Shown here: piece by piece, positions 1 to 7,131 of the stretch | Position numbering within the stretch: position 1 is the first letter of the stretch | How the letters are laid out: every line of letters starts with the position of its first letter | From: a virus | Virus record (IMG/VR): IMGVR_UViG_3300031227_003906 | Coordinates: 1-21,984 of that record | Direction: 5' to 3' (one strand) | DNA: 21,984 nt | Position numbers and translations under genes: made by a program | The notes under the pieces: model-generated | Databases searched by the model: none | Seen by the model: only the letters and a program-made list of their open reading frames with translations | Told to the model about the DNA's origin: nothing

Positions 1-488
1 TCATACATTGATTCGGTGATGTTAGCAATTGTTACTGCTGCTCCACCTGCTGTAGTTGCTCCTGCACTGTCTAATGCTGTAAGAATTAAATCAGTTTCTT
101 TCTCTGCAAACTTTTTACCGATTGCTCTGATATTACGCTGTAGTAACTCAAACTGGCTATCTTCCATCATCTCTCTTGTAATTCTAACTGATACACCATA
201 CTTAACTGGCGTAAATGTTATGTTAGTAAAACCAAGAGAATCCATAAGTACTTCTGCTCCTTCTGCTACTTGATTCAAATCATTCAAAGAATTTTCTGAT
301 TCTAAGTTAACATCGAAAGAACTACCTTGTATCTGTGATGGTCCGAAAACCATAGCCGCCATCTCTCTTGGAAGTAATGTTTTGTCTACTTCTTCAATTA
401 ATGTTGGCATAATTAACTTTGGAATTAATAGTGTTCCTGCTGTTCCGTCATCCGTACTAATGTATTCTTTTATTTTTTCAAATGCCAT
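1..488 (-). CDS. HK97-fold major capsid protein, N-terminal part (runs off the window)
   Basis: The gene starts at the ATG at 488 and reads out of the window, leaving about 162 residues. The protein begins MAFEKIKEYIS and continues with a segment typical of HK97-type capsid proteins: LLIPKLIMPTLIEEVDKTLL, then residues about LPREMAAMVFG, then a VSVRITREMMEDSQFELLQ helix region followed by a conserved-looking IGKKFAEKETDLIL helix. It would form the icosahedral shell. Position supports this: it directly follows the protease and decoration-protein genes, the usual order in tailed viruses. The start codon shares one base with the upstream stop (TAATG), and no Shine-Dalgarno site is visible, so translation is probably coupled. 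No long N-terminal delta domain is seen before the shell-like region, which fits a separate scaffold protein encoded upstream. The family call is by recognition; the E-loop is only partly visible and most of the fold lies outside the window. Confidence 0.85.
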   Translation of the reverse strand, partial: MAFEKIKEYISTDDGTAGTLLIPKLIMPTLIEEVDKTLLPREMAAMVFGPSQIQGSSFDVNLESENSLNDLNQVAEGAEVLMDSLGFTNITFTPVKYGVSVRITREMMEDSQFELLQRNIRAIGKKFAEKETDLILTALDSAGATTAGGAAVTIANITESMY

Positions 489-991
489 TATAGATTTAAG
501 TTTGCAAGAACGTACAAATTAGTTCCACTTGCACTGTTAGTCAAAGACCTTCCAATTACTGTCTGCGCTGGATATGTTCCTGTTGAACTTACTGTACCTG
601 ATGTTATTGTTAACACCGCACTTTCTGCTGTAACTGCTTGAGATACTCCAGAAAATGGTACAATATTTTGTCCTCCAGAAATTACTCCTGCCGACCTTAG
701 TATGTATGTTCCTCTTGTTGCTACTGGTAAGTATGCATTTGTACCAGAACTAACTGATGCTAATGCTATTCCATTACAGTGTACGCTATCCTTTACATAT
801 AGAAATTCTATATCTGTAGGTGCATAATCTCCTGTGCTGCTTCCCACTGCTTGTGCAGATGTAGCTGCATTTGAAACTACTAATGTTCCAGCAATTATGT
901 CTTCAGTTGCGACACCTGTAATTATTCTTGGATTTCCTCCATCTCCTAATACTTGTGCACCACTTGGACTTGCTGCCATTGTCATTGCCAT
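488..991 (-). CDS. probable capsid decoration (head-stabilising) protein
   Basis: A 167-residue protein rich in Ala, Ser, Thr, Gly and Val, almost free of Lys and Arg, with no signal peptide or membrane segment. Around residues 18-45 there is a GGNPRIITGVATEDIIAGTL stretch, and the later half has repeated short beta-strand-like runs. This composition and the place between protease and major capsid protein match small beta-rich head decoration proteins (the capsid-cement or DUF2190-like type). It would bind the outside of the expanded shell. The start overlaps the protease stop by one base (TAATG), and its own stop overlaps the capsid start in the same way. Met1, Met3 and Met5 are all possible starts. 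The role is inferred mostly from composition and synteny. Confidence 0.6.
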   Translation of the reverse strand: MAMTMAASPSGAQVLGDGGNPRIITGVATEDIIAGTLVVSNAATSAQAVGSSTGDYAPTDIEFLYVKDSVHCNGIALASVSSGTNAYLPVATRGTYILRSAGVISGGQNIVPFSGVSQAVTAESAVLTITSGTVSSTGTYPAQTVIGRSLTNSASGTNLYVLANLNL

Positions 992-1332
992 TATCTAACT
1001 AACGTGAATGCTCCGCCTTTTATACTGCCAAAAGATTGGTCGATTTTATAACCTTCACTTACTTCAGATTCATCTTCTTCTTCTTCTTCCTTTGCTTCTT
1101 TAGGTTCCTCTTTTTCAGCCTCTACAGGCTTCTCATCTTCATCAGCTTCTTTAATGGCTTGTTTCATCCATTGTTTAACTTTTTCTTCAGTTACAGCTGG
1201 TTCAGGTGTAGATTCTTCTTCAGATTCCTTTTCAGGTTTTGTTTCAGGCTCTTCAGTTTTAACTTCCTCTTCTTTAGGTTCTGGTTTAACTTCCTCTTCT
1301 GGTGTTTCTACTTTTGCGTCTTCTTCACTCAT
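991..1332 (-). CDS. nested in-frame scaffold protein inside the protease gene
   Basis: An in-frame ATG at 1332 (Met170 of the protease) is preceded by AAAGGAGG with a five-base spacer, the strongest kind of ribosome site seen in this window. Initiation there would give a 113-residue protein beginning MSEEDAKVETPEEE. It would be dominated by Glu and Lys, with a probable helical stretch around TEEKVKQWMKQAIKEA and a C-terminal tail ending KGGAFTLVR. Scaffold proteins made from an internal start in the protease gene are known in phage lambda (C and Nu3). By analogy this product would be an assembly scaffold removed by the protease. The start and ribosome site are direct observations; the function is inference. 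Confidence 0.65.
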   Translation of the reverse strand: MSEEDAKVETPEEEVKPEPKEEEVKTEEPETKPEKESEEESTPEPAVTEEKVKQWMKQAIKEADEDEKPVEAEKEEPKEAKEEEEEDESEVSEGYKIDQSFGSIKGGAFTLVR

Positions 1333-1839
1333 TTTAACCTCCTTTATATTAATTTGAATATCACCCTTATTAGCATTATATGCTTCTTTTAAGGCGATTT
1401 GAAATGTAGCTCCTGAATCTGCAGGTACTGCTACTAAACTTAATTCTTTAAATGTAATTCCTCTTGGGATAAATATTCCATCCATCTCTTCGATGTCTTC
1501 AACTATTGCTCCAACACTTACTGTTTGTAATCTTCCATCTTTAATTAATTCTTTAATGCCTTCATCCATTACTTTGGCTCTGAACTCAACATTTTCATTC
1601 ATCTCATTAAATTCGCCAACTAATACTCGACCCTTAATTGAACTAACTTTATTTTCATGGTCTATTAATAAAGGGACTCCCCTCAATGTTTGTGCACTTT
1701 TTTGTAATTCTTCTGGTAGAAATTTGTGGTTGTTACTTGTTACAACAGAATTAATTGCGATTCCTTGAATAATAAAATCCCCATTAATCATTCCCTGTTC
1801 TTGAATGTCAACTTGATAATTTAAATTTAGATTTTTCAT
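991..1839 (-). CDS. HK97-type prohead protease with acidic scaffold-like C-terminal region
   Basis: A 282-residue protein that matures the procapsid by cutting scaffold and capsid proteins. Residues about 1-155 match the phage prohead protease family (U35/PF04586 type): GVPLLIDHE gives His61, LQTVSVGAI gives Ser108, and FKELSLVAVPA gives Glu132, a plausible His/Ser/Glu triad by family analogy. Residues about 170-260 are extremely rich in Glu, Lys and Pro and look like a disordered or coiled scaffold segment. The C-terminus returns to ordinary composition (GYKIDQSFGSIKGGAFTLVR). I chose ATG 1839 rather than an upstream TTG at 1890 because family homology begins right after it. The gene is the first of a protease, decoration and capsid operon. 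An internal start at 1332 is described separately. Confidence 0.87.
   Translation of the reverse strand: MKNLNLNYQVDIQEQGMINGDFIIQGIAINSVVTSNNHKFLPEELQKSAQTLRGVPLLIDHENKVSSIKGRVLVGEFNEMNENVEFRAKVMDEGIKELIKDGRLQTVSVGAIVEDIEEMDGIFIPRGITFKELSLVAVPADSGATFQIALKEAYNANKGDIQINIKEVKMSEEDAKVETPEEEVKPEPKEEEVKTEEPETKPEKESEEESTPEPAVTEEKVKQWMKQAIKEADEDEKPVEAEKEEPKEAKEEEEEDESEVSEGYKIDQSFGSIKGGAFTLVR
1338..1345 (-). promoter_or_regulatory. internal Shine-Dalgarno site for the nested scaffold
   Basis: On the minus strand this reads AAAGGAGG, followed by TTAAA and then ATG. The same GGAGGTWAAATG layout precedes true starts elsewhere in the window, for example at 7131, 13096 and 13257, so this internal copy is unlikely to be decoration. 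It lies inside the protease coding sequence at codons 165-168, where selection on the protein alone would not be expected to produce a perfect site with good spacing. Confidence 0.7.
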
Positions 1840-1900
1840 AGTATTGTATAAGTTATTTACTCTTTTAAAGTTAATAAATATTGATAGCAATGGTATATAA
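1840..1900 (-). promoter_or_regulatory. AT-rich promoter-like gap before the protease gene
   Basis: A 61-base gap separates the stop of the upstream gene (TAA at 1901-1903) from ATG 1839. On the minus strand it holds TTATATACC near its start and ATATTTATTAA about 35 bases before the ATG, both usable as TATA boxes. No Shine-Dalgarno site precedes the ATG. A separate transcript for protease, decoration protein and capsid would suit a late, high-expression unit. The exact box is uncertain. Confidence 0.4.
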
Positions 1901-2239
1901 TTAACGCATTCTTAAAATAATCTTAATGTCTGTATTTTTCTTACCAATCACGGTGATTATGAGTTTCTCATTTAGATTAAACTCGCCATAACCTGAAGAA
2001 TCTTTAAGGTCTTCTATTGGCGTTGTTGTTCTTGCTCTCGGCAACAAATAGTTTATTCCGGATATTTCCTTTCTTTGTAATATTAAATAACCTAATTCAC
2101 TTTCTATTATTAGTTCTACTTTTTCGATACCATCTGATTCGTTGACATCTATTAAAATTGCATCTAGTTTGCCGACTATCTTTTTAGTTGTAAATGATTC
2201 TTGTCCATCGCGAGTATTTATGCTTATTTTAGTTTCCAT
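1901..2239 (-). CDS. hypothetical head-module protein (112 aa)
   Basis: The protein starts METKISINTRDGQES and appears beta-rich, with alternating hydrophobic stretches such as KVELIIESELGYLILQRKE and a C-terminal LIITVIGKKNTDIKIILRMR strand pair. There are no Cys residues, membrane segments or recognisable motifs. The ATG lies inside the last codons of the upstream gene (an 11-base overlap in another frame), so the two are probably co-translated. It sits between portal and protease genes, where accessory head, connector or virion surface proteins are often found. I do not recognise the family. A small structural protein is the most economical guess, but it rests on location only. Confidence 0.6.
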   Translation of the reverse strand: METKISINTRDGQESFTTKKIVGKLDAILIDVNESDGIEKVELIIESELGYLILQRKEISGINYLLPRARTTTPIEDLKDSSGYGEFNLNEKLIITVIGKKNTDIKIILRMR

Positions 2240-2543
2240 GATTTCTCTTTATTAATCTCCTTCTTGTAGTGCTTGCACTTTGTCCAACAATGTTTAATCT
2301 ATCTAAATTTTCTCCTTCTAATCCTGGTTCAGTCCATTGAAATTGATTCTCTGCTCCACCCGCATACATCTGCATTTTAGTAGAAGGTTCTAATGAGCTT
2401 CCGGTGTTGTCTTCCCATGGTCCAATTACTGGCACTGTTTCCATTGCTAATGCTGAGCCTGCATTTATATCCAAATCATAATTGATGTCTCCGGTATTAT
2501 TCATTCTTAATACTCTTTGTCTAGTTATTGGGTCTACTATCAT
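2229..2543 (-). CDS. hypothetical head-module protein (104 aa)
   Basis: This acidic to neutral protein starts MIVDPITRQRVLRMNNTGDI, has a middle rich in Gly, Ser, Asn and Glu (PVIGPWEDNTGSSLEPSTK), and ends in a basic TTRRRLIKRNHGN tail. No membrane segment or signal peptide is present. Its ATG overlaps the stop of the 32-residue basic gene (ATGA), with AGGA a few bases upstream as a weak ribosome site. Downstream it overlaps the next gene by 11 bases. I do not recognise it. The soluble, loop-rich composition and the position beside the portal gene suggest a small virion component, but nothing in the sequence fixes a function. Confidence 0.6.
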   Translation of the reverse strand: MIVDPITRQRVLRMNNTGDINYDLDINAGSALAMETVPVIGPWEDNTGSSLEPSTKMQMYAGGAENQFQWTEPGLEGENLDRLNIVGQSASTTRRRLIKRNHGN

Positions 2544-2638
2544 CTTTTTCCTGTTCTTCTAGTAGTTGAGCATCCACCTCTTCCTGCATTCGCTCTTGTA
2601 CCTTTTCCAGAACCGTTTTTTTTAGGTTGTCCTTTCAT
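2540..2638 (-). CDS. tiny highly basic protein (32 aa)
   Basis: The peptide begins MKGQPKKNGSGKGTRANAG and ends CSTTRRTGKR, with about ten Lys or Arg residues, many Gly, one Cys and no acidic residue. It would be disordered and strongly nucleic-acid-binding in character. The start is well supported: GGAGG lies five bases upstream of ATG 2638, at the end of the zinc-finger gene, and the stop overlaps the next ATG (ATGA). It is too short for ordinary gene callers. Possible roles are binding packaged DNA or a minor capsid peptide, both guesses. Tight coupling on both sides is the main argument that it is real. Confidence 0.6.
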   Translation of the reverse strand: MKGQPKKNGSGKGTRANAGRGGCSTTRRTGKR

Positions 2639-2794
2639 TTATTCCTCCAACAAGAACTTATCATTAAAGTCTTGTATTTTTTTATGAACCTTTACGAAAC
2701 AATCTCCACATACCCATCTACCATTGAATTTAGTTAATGCATTTTTTTCACATTTGAAACATTTTGGTCTGTTGTCTTCAGTTATCTGTATCAT
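2639..2794 (-). CDS. small zinc-ribbon protein (51 aa)
   Basis: A 51-residue protein starting MIQITEDNRPKCFKCEKNAL with two Cys pairs, CFKC at residues 12-15 and CGDC at 29-32. It ends in a charged helix (VHKKIQDFNDKFLLEE). The paired CxxC motifs spaced about 13 residues apart are what a treble-clef or zinc-ribbon fold needs to bind one zinc. The ATG lies four bases after the portal stop (TAA at 2798-2800), and the stop is next to the start of the 32-residue gene, so it belongs to the portal operon. Its partner is unknown; portal-linked zinc proteins may act in connector assembly or bind nucleic acid. Confidence 0.65.
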   Translation of the reverse strand: MIQITEDNRPKCFKCEKNALTKFNGRWVCGDCFVKVHKKIQDFNDKFLLEE

Positions 2795-2797
2795 TGT

Positions 2798-4804
2798 TTA
2801 TTCTAATACACTTAACCAGGTGCATCTACATGCTACGTGGACAGGTATTATTCCTCTACTTTCGTTTAATTCAAAAACCTGACCATTTAATGCTTCACAT
2901 TGAGGGCATGTTCTTTCAGATAAAGCTGCTAGAAATCTTACTTTTTGAATGTTGTTTTCTTTGTAAGTATCTAGTAGTCCTTCATTTGATAATCTTACTA
3001 CCTCAGTTCTTGCAATCATGTTCGGTCTTAATTTTGCTGCTGCAGTAATCTTACCATCTTTTAATCTATCTTTTAATGCTATTGAGCTGTCTATTTCTTT
3101 TTGTATATCGAAGATTGATTTGTTCTTTCTAAATGCATCCTTTAAAATTATTCTTAATTTGTTTATTTCTCTTTTATCCAACAGTCCATTTATTAGGTCT
3201 TGGTCTGTCATTGCTGCTAAGTCTGCAAAGCTATCTGTCTTGAGTCTCTTTAATATTCTAACTAAGTAATCTGAATAATTGAATCCTGCCATCTCCTTGA
3301 GATTTGTGAACTCTCTTATTGACATTATGCCACTCTGTGATTCAGTTAATTGTTGTCCACACCCACATCCAGGCATGTGCTTATTTTTAATTAACATTAA
3401 ATCATGACTTGCATTAGCTCCTGGTTTAGCTCCTGGTACTTCTGGTTGTTTTATTTTACTTTCTTTTTTTGCTTCTGGAGAGTCACTTGCTTTTGGTTTT
3501 TCTTCTTCTTTTGGTTCATATTTAAAATCATCTTCTTTATCTTTCTCAATTTTATCTAATCCTGGTTCTGGTGAAAGTAAGAATTTACTAGCATCATCAA
3601 AGTCTAATAGCTTTGCTAATTCTAATTGTAGCATTCTTTTCATGTTCTCACTTATTCCAAATGAGTTAAGAAGTTGCGTTACCTTTTCAATACGAGCGTT
3701 TATTTCGCTCTCTCCAGGAAGATTCCATATAAAGTTAGGATTTTCACTTGCTCCAACTGCTTTTTTATCTAATCCTAATGCATCACTATCTGGGAACTTT
3801 TGACTTAATAGTAGTGGTTTAATTACTTTTTCTTCAACTATGCTCTCTATTTCTTCTCTAATTGAACGAATAAACCTCTCAAAGTCTTCACTTTGTGCAT
3901 TTGCTAGTCCCTCTGCCACATTTGCTTTTCCTAATAAAACAACAGGAATATTTAATGATGTAGCCAAACTTTCTTTATCATATTCTAATGTACTAGTCAA
4001 ATTGTTTCCTATTCCAGCAAAGTCAATTAATTTCATTTCAATGTTACCATCTGTTACCCACTCTGTTTTGTTAGTCATGTATTGTAACTTAGCACTCATT
4101 GCTTCAATATCTTCTGTTTGAACTGATTCTCCTGGCTGTCCTATTTTAACATGAAGTGGCATCCCTGCTTTTCTAGTCATTAACTTGTGTAAGTCTTGCT
4201 CATTTTGAACTGTGTTAGTGATTGTTCTCTCAGATGGCCATATTAATCCTATTCCATAAGGTTCATTAGAAATCTTATTCATCTTTAAGTGAGCAATTTG
4301 ATTTGGTTTAAAATTTGTTAGTGAGGTGCTATTTCTATTGAAGCCATTAAGATTACCTAACCATTGATTGTATTCTTTGACCTTTCCTTTCTTGTCTCTT
4401 TTTACATACATGTTGTTTGCATTAAGAACTCTTACATTTGCATTCTCTAAGTCTAACTCCATGAATCCGTTACCTTTTAGTACTGCTTCTTTGACCCATT
4501 CTCTAAGAATGCTTGGAAAGTTAGTTGTATGTAAAAAATCATCAATAAATGCTTGAATGTTTTCATTGTCCACAGTTAGTTGAAAGTCACCAACAATTGC
4601 ATTTTTAATTTTATTAACAACACCATTAATTAGACCAATCTTCTTAAATGATTTCTCCATGTCCTCGAAGCTAAATGGGTGCACTGCTCCTAGTTCCTTT
4701 GGAAACTTTATCTCTTTGTCTAAGACCACTCCCTTAAAATTTTCATATATAGAAATATTTTTCTCTTGTTCACTTAATGCAATGTAACCTTTTACTTCAG
4801 CCAT
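2798..4804 (-). CDS. portal protein fused to a Mu gpF / SPP1 gp7-type domain
   Basis: A 668-residue fusion. Residues about 1-410 are a tailed-virus portal, the dodecameric ring through which DNA enters the head. Recognisable parts are the IAHLKMNKISNEPYGIGLIW region, the long stem-like helix before it, and the DFERFIRSIREEIESIVEE helix after the clip region. Residues about 413-472 are a Lys/Glu/Pro linker. A PGCGCGQQ patch follows near residue 480. Residues about 592-665 are a Mu gpF-type minor head domain: IARTEVVRLSNEG, then ERTCPQCEALNGQVF and IPVHVACRCTW, with a Cys/Cys and His/Cys/Cys pattern that may bind zinc. In most phages these are two genes. The ATG at 4804 lies about 25 bases from a TATA-like box and has no ribosome site, suggesting a leaderless message. 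Confidence 0.92.
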   Translation of the reverse strand: MAEVKGYIALSEQEKNISIYENFKGVVLDKEIKFPKELGAVHPFSFEDMEKSFKKIGLINGVVNKIKNAIVGDFQLTVDNENIQAFIDDFLHTTNFPSILREWVKEAVLKGNGFMELDLENANVRVLNANNMYVKRDKKGKVKEYNQWLGNLNGFNRNSTSLTNFKPNQIAHLKMNKISNEPYGIGLIWPSERTITNTVQNEQDLHKLMTRKAGMPLHVKIGQPGESVQTEDIEAMSAKLQYMTNKTEWVTDGNIEMKLIDFAGIGNNLTSTLEYDKESLATSLNIPVVLLGKANVAEGLANAQSEDFERFIRSIREEIESIVEEKVIKPLLLSQKFPDSDALGLDKKAVGASENPNFIWNLPGESEINARIEKVTQLLNSFGISENMKRMLQLELAKLLDFDDASKFLLSPEPGLDKIEKDKEDDFKYEPKEEEKPKASDSPEAKKESKIKQPEVPGAKPGANASHDLMLIKNKHMPGCGCGQQLTESQSGIMSIREFTNLKEMAGFNYSDYLVRILKRLKTDSFADLAAMTDQDLINGLLDKREINKLRIILKDAFRKNKSIFDIQKEIDSSIALKDRLKDGKITAAAKLRPNMIARTEVVRLSNEGLLDTYKENNIQKVRFLAALSERTCPQCEALNGQVFELNESRGIIPVHVACRCTWLSVLE

Positions 4805-4825
4805 GGATTACTAAATACTTAATCC

Positions 4826-4840
4826 TTTAAATATTTTGAA
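4826..4840 (-). promoter_or_regulatory. BRE/TATA-like promoter of the portal gene
   Basis: On the minus strand this reads TTCAAAA followed by TATTTAAA. The centre of the TATA-like octamer is about 25 bases before ATG 4804, the distance at which archaeal transcription normally starts, so the mRNA would begin at or next to the start codon. There is no bacterial -35 element at a suitable spacing and no Shine-Dalgarno site. It occupies the 67-base gap between the terminase stop and the portal start. Confidence 0.55.
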
Positions 4841-4871
4841 TAAAGTGGTATATACTCTGTTTTAGATATAA

Positions 4872-6215
4872 TTAAGCAATGTGTGGTCTGTAGCCGCCTT
4901 TTACTTCGAATAACATTCTCATCATTAGTGCATCTGAGAAGTCTGTACTTCTTCCTAGTTTTTCTTTCATCTCTTCCTTAGGTATTAATTCTATTTTGCC
5001 ATCTTTATCTATATTCTTTTGTGCTATTTGTTCTAGGTCAGCAATAATTAAATCTTTTATTTCTCCTGCAGCATCTCTATAGCATATTTTTCCAGCATTA
5101 ACATACTCTGCAAGTTTAAAATAACATTGTGCTTTTAAGTTCCCATAGTTGTGAAATTTTTTAGTGTGCTCTGTTTCTATTGCCTTAGAATTATTAATAA
5201 ATCCCTTACAGTTGGGAATGTAATCTACAACTCCCATTCCGCCAACACCATCATCATCAACAACTATGTTTGAATTGGGAACGCCATTAATTTTTGCTAA
5301 TTCTAATATGGCGCTCACCACCTCTGGTCCAGAGCTCTTAGCCATTACTTTCATCTGCTTGATTAAAAGTCCATGCCATACCATTATGACTGTTTTATCT
5401 AATCCAAATCTAGCCACATCGCAGGAAATGTATCTTTGTTCTTTTGGCGTATGATAATAATCATTTGTAAAGATGTCTATAATCTTATCATACTCAAATA
5501 ACTTACTTGGGTCATCATCATATTCAAAGTTACCATAAAGTAATCTTTCCTTAGTAATCCTATCAGCATTCTTTAATTGTTCAATATAAGATGGGTCTAA
5601 ATATGTATTGTCTGTTGCTAATGCAGTGATAAAAACTCTATGTTTAGGTAGTTTATTATCTTTAAATGGTTTATAATATCTATGATATACATGATTCTTA
5701 GATGGATTAAATGTTTCTAATAGCTTCGGTATTAAATTATACTCCTCATTCTTACCTCTACCTAATCTTGTTTTAATTATTTCAATTGATTGTAATTCGT
5801 TTTCATTTGATTCATCAATAAAGGCTCCAGTCAACTCTAGTCCACCAAATCTGGTATATAATGGGTCTGATGGTTGATAACTCATATCCATTAGAAATAT
5901 CATTGATTTATTCTTTAAATGAATCACATTTGTTTGAGAATTAAGGGTGAGTATATCATTAGGATTAATTTTCATAACATCTATAACTTTAAATAATGAC
6001 AACAAAGTAGTTTTCTTTAGATTAGTTAGTTCTCTTCTACCAATTAACCATGAAGTTCCTGGATAAGCTAAGGCTTGAGATAATATCCAGAAGCATCCAA
6101 TAAAAGACTTTCCTCCGCCTGCTGCTCCACCATAACCAATTTCAGTAGAAGTTGCATCAATTAGTGTCTTGTATGCTGTTGTCTGTTTCGCTGTTAGGTG
6201 AAACTCTGCTTTCAT
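4872..6215 (-). CDS. terL: terminase large subunit (ATPase and nuclease)
   Basis: A 447-residue DNA-packaging motor that drives viral DNA into the prohead and cuts the concatemer. The N-terminal ATPase has a Walker A loop GGAAGGGKS at residues 29-37 and a Walker B end GAFIDESNE with Asp134 and Glu135. The C-terminal RNase H-like nuclease shows its acidic residues in CDVARFG (Asp266), VVDDDGVGG (Asp320-322) and TDFSDALMM (Asp425, Asp428). Length and motif order are normal and the gene appears intact. The start at 6215 has GGTGATG upstream as a ribosome site and overlaps the small-subunit gene by 59 bases in another frame. It is the best marker of a tailed virus in this window and the best gene for placing it phylogenetically. 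Confidence 0.96.
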   Translation of the reverse strand: MKAEFHLTAKQTTAYKTLIDATSTEIGYGGAAGGGKSFIGCFWILSQALAYPGTSWLIGRRELTNLKKTTLLSLFKVIDVMKINPNDILTLNSQTNVIHLKNKSMIFLMDMSYQPSDPLYTRFGGLELTGAFIDESNENELQSIEIIKTRLGRGKNEEYNLIPKLLETFNPSKNHVYHRYYKPFKDNKLPKHRVFITALATDNTYLDPSYIEQLKNADRITKERLLYGNFEYDDDPSKLFEYDKIIDIFTNDYYHTPKEQRYISCDVARFGLDKTVIMVWHGLLIKQMKVMAKSSGPEVVSAILELAKINGVPNSNIVVDDDGVGGMGVVDYIPNCKGFINNSKAIETEHTKKFHNYGNLKAQCYFKLAEYVNAGKICYRDAAGEIKDLIIADLEQIAQKNIDKDGKIELIPKEEMKEKLGRSTDFSDALMMRMLFEVKGGYRPHIA

Positions 6216-6552
6216 TTGTCATCACCACCTTTATTTCAGTAACACCAATACTTCCAGAATGTTCTGTTTTAATATCCTTTTGTTCTACATATCCTCTAGT
6301 TTTGCCTTTGGTAGCTAATAAGAATTTTGTAGCTCCTAAATCTCTATCTGCTACTTGTTCAAATAAACTAGTTTCAGCCATATCTAATATCTTTTCAGTC
6401 TCTGATTTAACAATCTCTTTAGATTCTGGGTGTTTATCCATCCACTGATATAAACCTCTTCTGGTTACATGTATTCTATTAGCAATGGTAGTAATAATTC
6501 CACCACTGTCTAATGCTGCTTCTTTAAAGTTTTTAATGTTTATTTTTGCCAT
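6157..6552 (-). CDS. terS: terminase small subunit
   Basis: A 131-residue protein directly upstream of and overlapping the large terminase gene. Residues about 1-60 contain a helix-turn-helix of the terminase small-subunit kind: GGIITTIANRIHVTRRGLYQ followed by WMDKHPE. A helical stretch then runs to about residue 95 (ILDMAETSLFEQVADRDLGA), which would form the oligomer, followed by a polar tail. The protein would recognise the packaging site on viral DNA and regulate the motor. Its ATG has a purine-rich leader with no GGAGG but follows an AT-rich promoter region. Length is within the usual range. The call rests on the helix-turn-helix, the DLGATKFLLATKGKTRGY segment typical of these proteins, and synteny. 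Confidence 0.85.
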   Translation of the reverse strand: MAKINIKNFKEAALDSGGIITTIANRIHVTRRGLYQWMDKHPESKEIVKSETEKILDMAETSLFEQVADRDLGATKFLLATKGKTRGYVEQKDIKTEHSGSIGVTEIKVVMTNESRVSPNSETDNSIQDTN

Positions 6553-6648
6553 TTTACTTTTGCTTTCTTTGTTTTCTTTGTTTCCTTTGTATACTTTGTA
6601 TATATATCGTTTAATATATTTTAAGTTATATATTTATGAATATATACT
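6553..6648 (-). promoter_or_regulatory. AT-rich promoter and purine-rich leader of the terminase genes
   Basis: This 96-base gap has almost no G or C in its upstream half. On the minus strand it contains several TATA-like runs (GTATATATTC, ATAAATATATAAC, AATATATTAAA, GATATATATAC). The last is about 50 bases before ATG 6552, so transcription would begin some 24 bases upstream. The leader is a run of ACAAAG/AAAC-like purine-rich units. I see no clear bacterial -35 and -10 pair. Confidence 0.45.
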
Positions 6649-7131
6649 TTATTTCTTACTTAATGCTCTTTCTAAAGCTACAATACCATCTTCCATTATT
6701 GTGTAAGTTTGATTGAATCCTTTAAATTTATACTTCTTTGCTTTAATAAATACTTGTACTTTATGTCTATTAGTTAGATTTTCATCATTTCTTTCATGTT
6801 CATCTATTAGTTCAAAGTTCTTTAAATCTGAATACTTACCCCAATTAATCTTTATTGGTTTTATATCTTCTGGCTTAACAAATCCATTCTTTCTTAGTGA
6901 GACTAATGCCTCTGATTTATAGTGGTCATTAAAGTCTGCTCTTGCTACGTGAGCTGCAAATGGTATTCCTTTTTTGGTTGCTTCTTGTTCTTTCTCTACT
7001 AATTGCTTTTTAAATTGTGCTTCTACTGTTGCTTTGTTACCAATTAGTGAGACAAATCCTGTTGTATTGCCATCTATTCCTGGTGTTAAGTCTTTTTCTG
7101 CATCTGTTTGTGGTCTAATTATTCCTGCCAT
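6649..7131 (-). CDS. hypothetical protein (160 aa)
   Basis: A soluble, Lys-rich protein starting MAGIIRPQTDAEKDLTPGID. Its middle has a helical, charged segment (EAQFKKQLVEKEQEATKKG), and its C-terminal half looks alpha/beta, with a VQVFIKAKKYKFKGFNQTYT stretch. There are no Cys pairs or membrane segments. The start is supported by GGGAGG five bases upstream. It is the last gene of the small-gene operon before the terminase promoter, an area where genes for DNA processing or packaging regulation may sit. I do not recognise the family. Confidence 0.6.
   Translation of the reverse strand: MAGIIRPQTDAEKDLTPGIDGNTTGFVSLIGNKATVEAQFKKQLVEKEQEATKKGIPFAAHVARADFNDHYKSEALVSLRKNGFVKPEDIKPIKINWGKYSDLKNFELIDEHERNDENLTNRHKVQVFIKAKKYKFKGFNQTYTIMEDGIVALERALSKK

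Noticed and set aside
1036-1392. Long plus-strand open frame opposite the protease/scaffold gene, very rich in Phe
   Set aside because: It is the antisense of the Glu/Lys-rich scaffold region (GAA/AAG read backwards gives TTC/CTT). It has no ribosome site and no family character.
1840-1890. TTG start at 1890 extending the protease by 17 residues
   Set aside because: The extra residues are not protease-like, lie in the promoter-like gap and have no ribosome site. ATG 1839 is better.
4848-4855. GTATATAC palindrome, also at 19141-19148, as an operator
   Set aside because: An AT-rich octamer is expected about once by chance in a window of this size, and the two copies have different positions relative to the starts.
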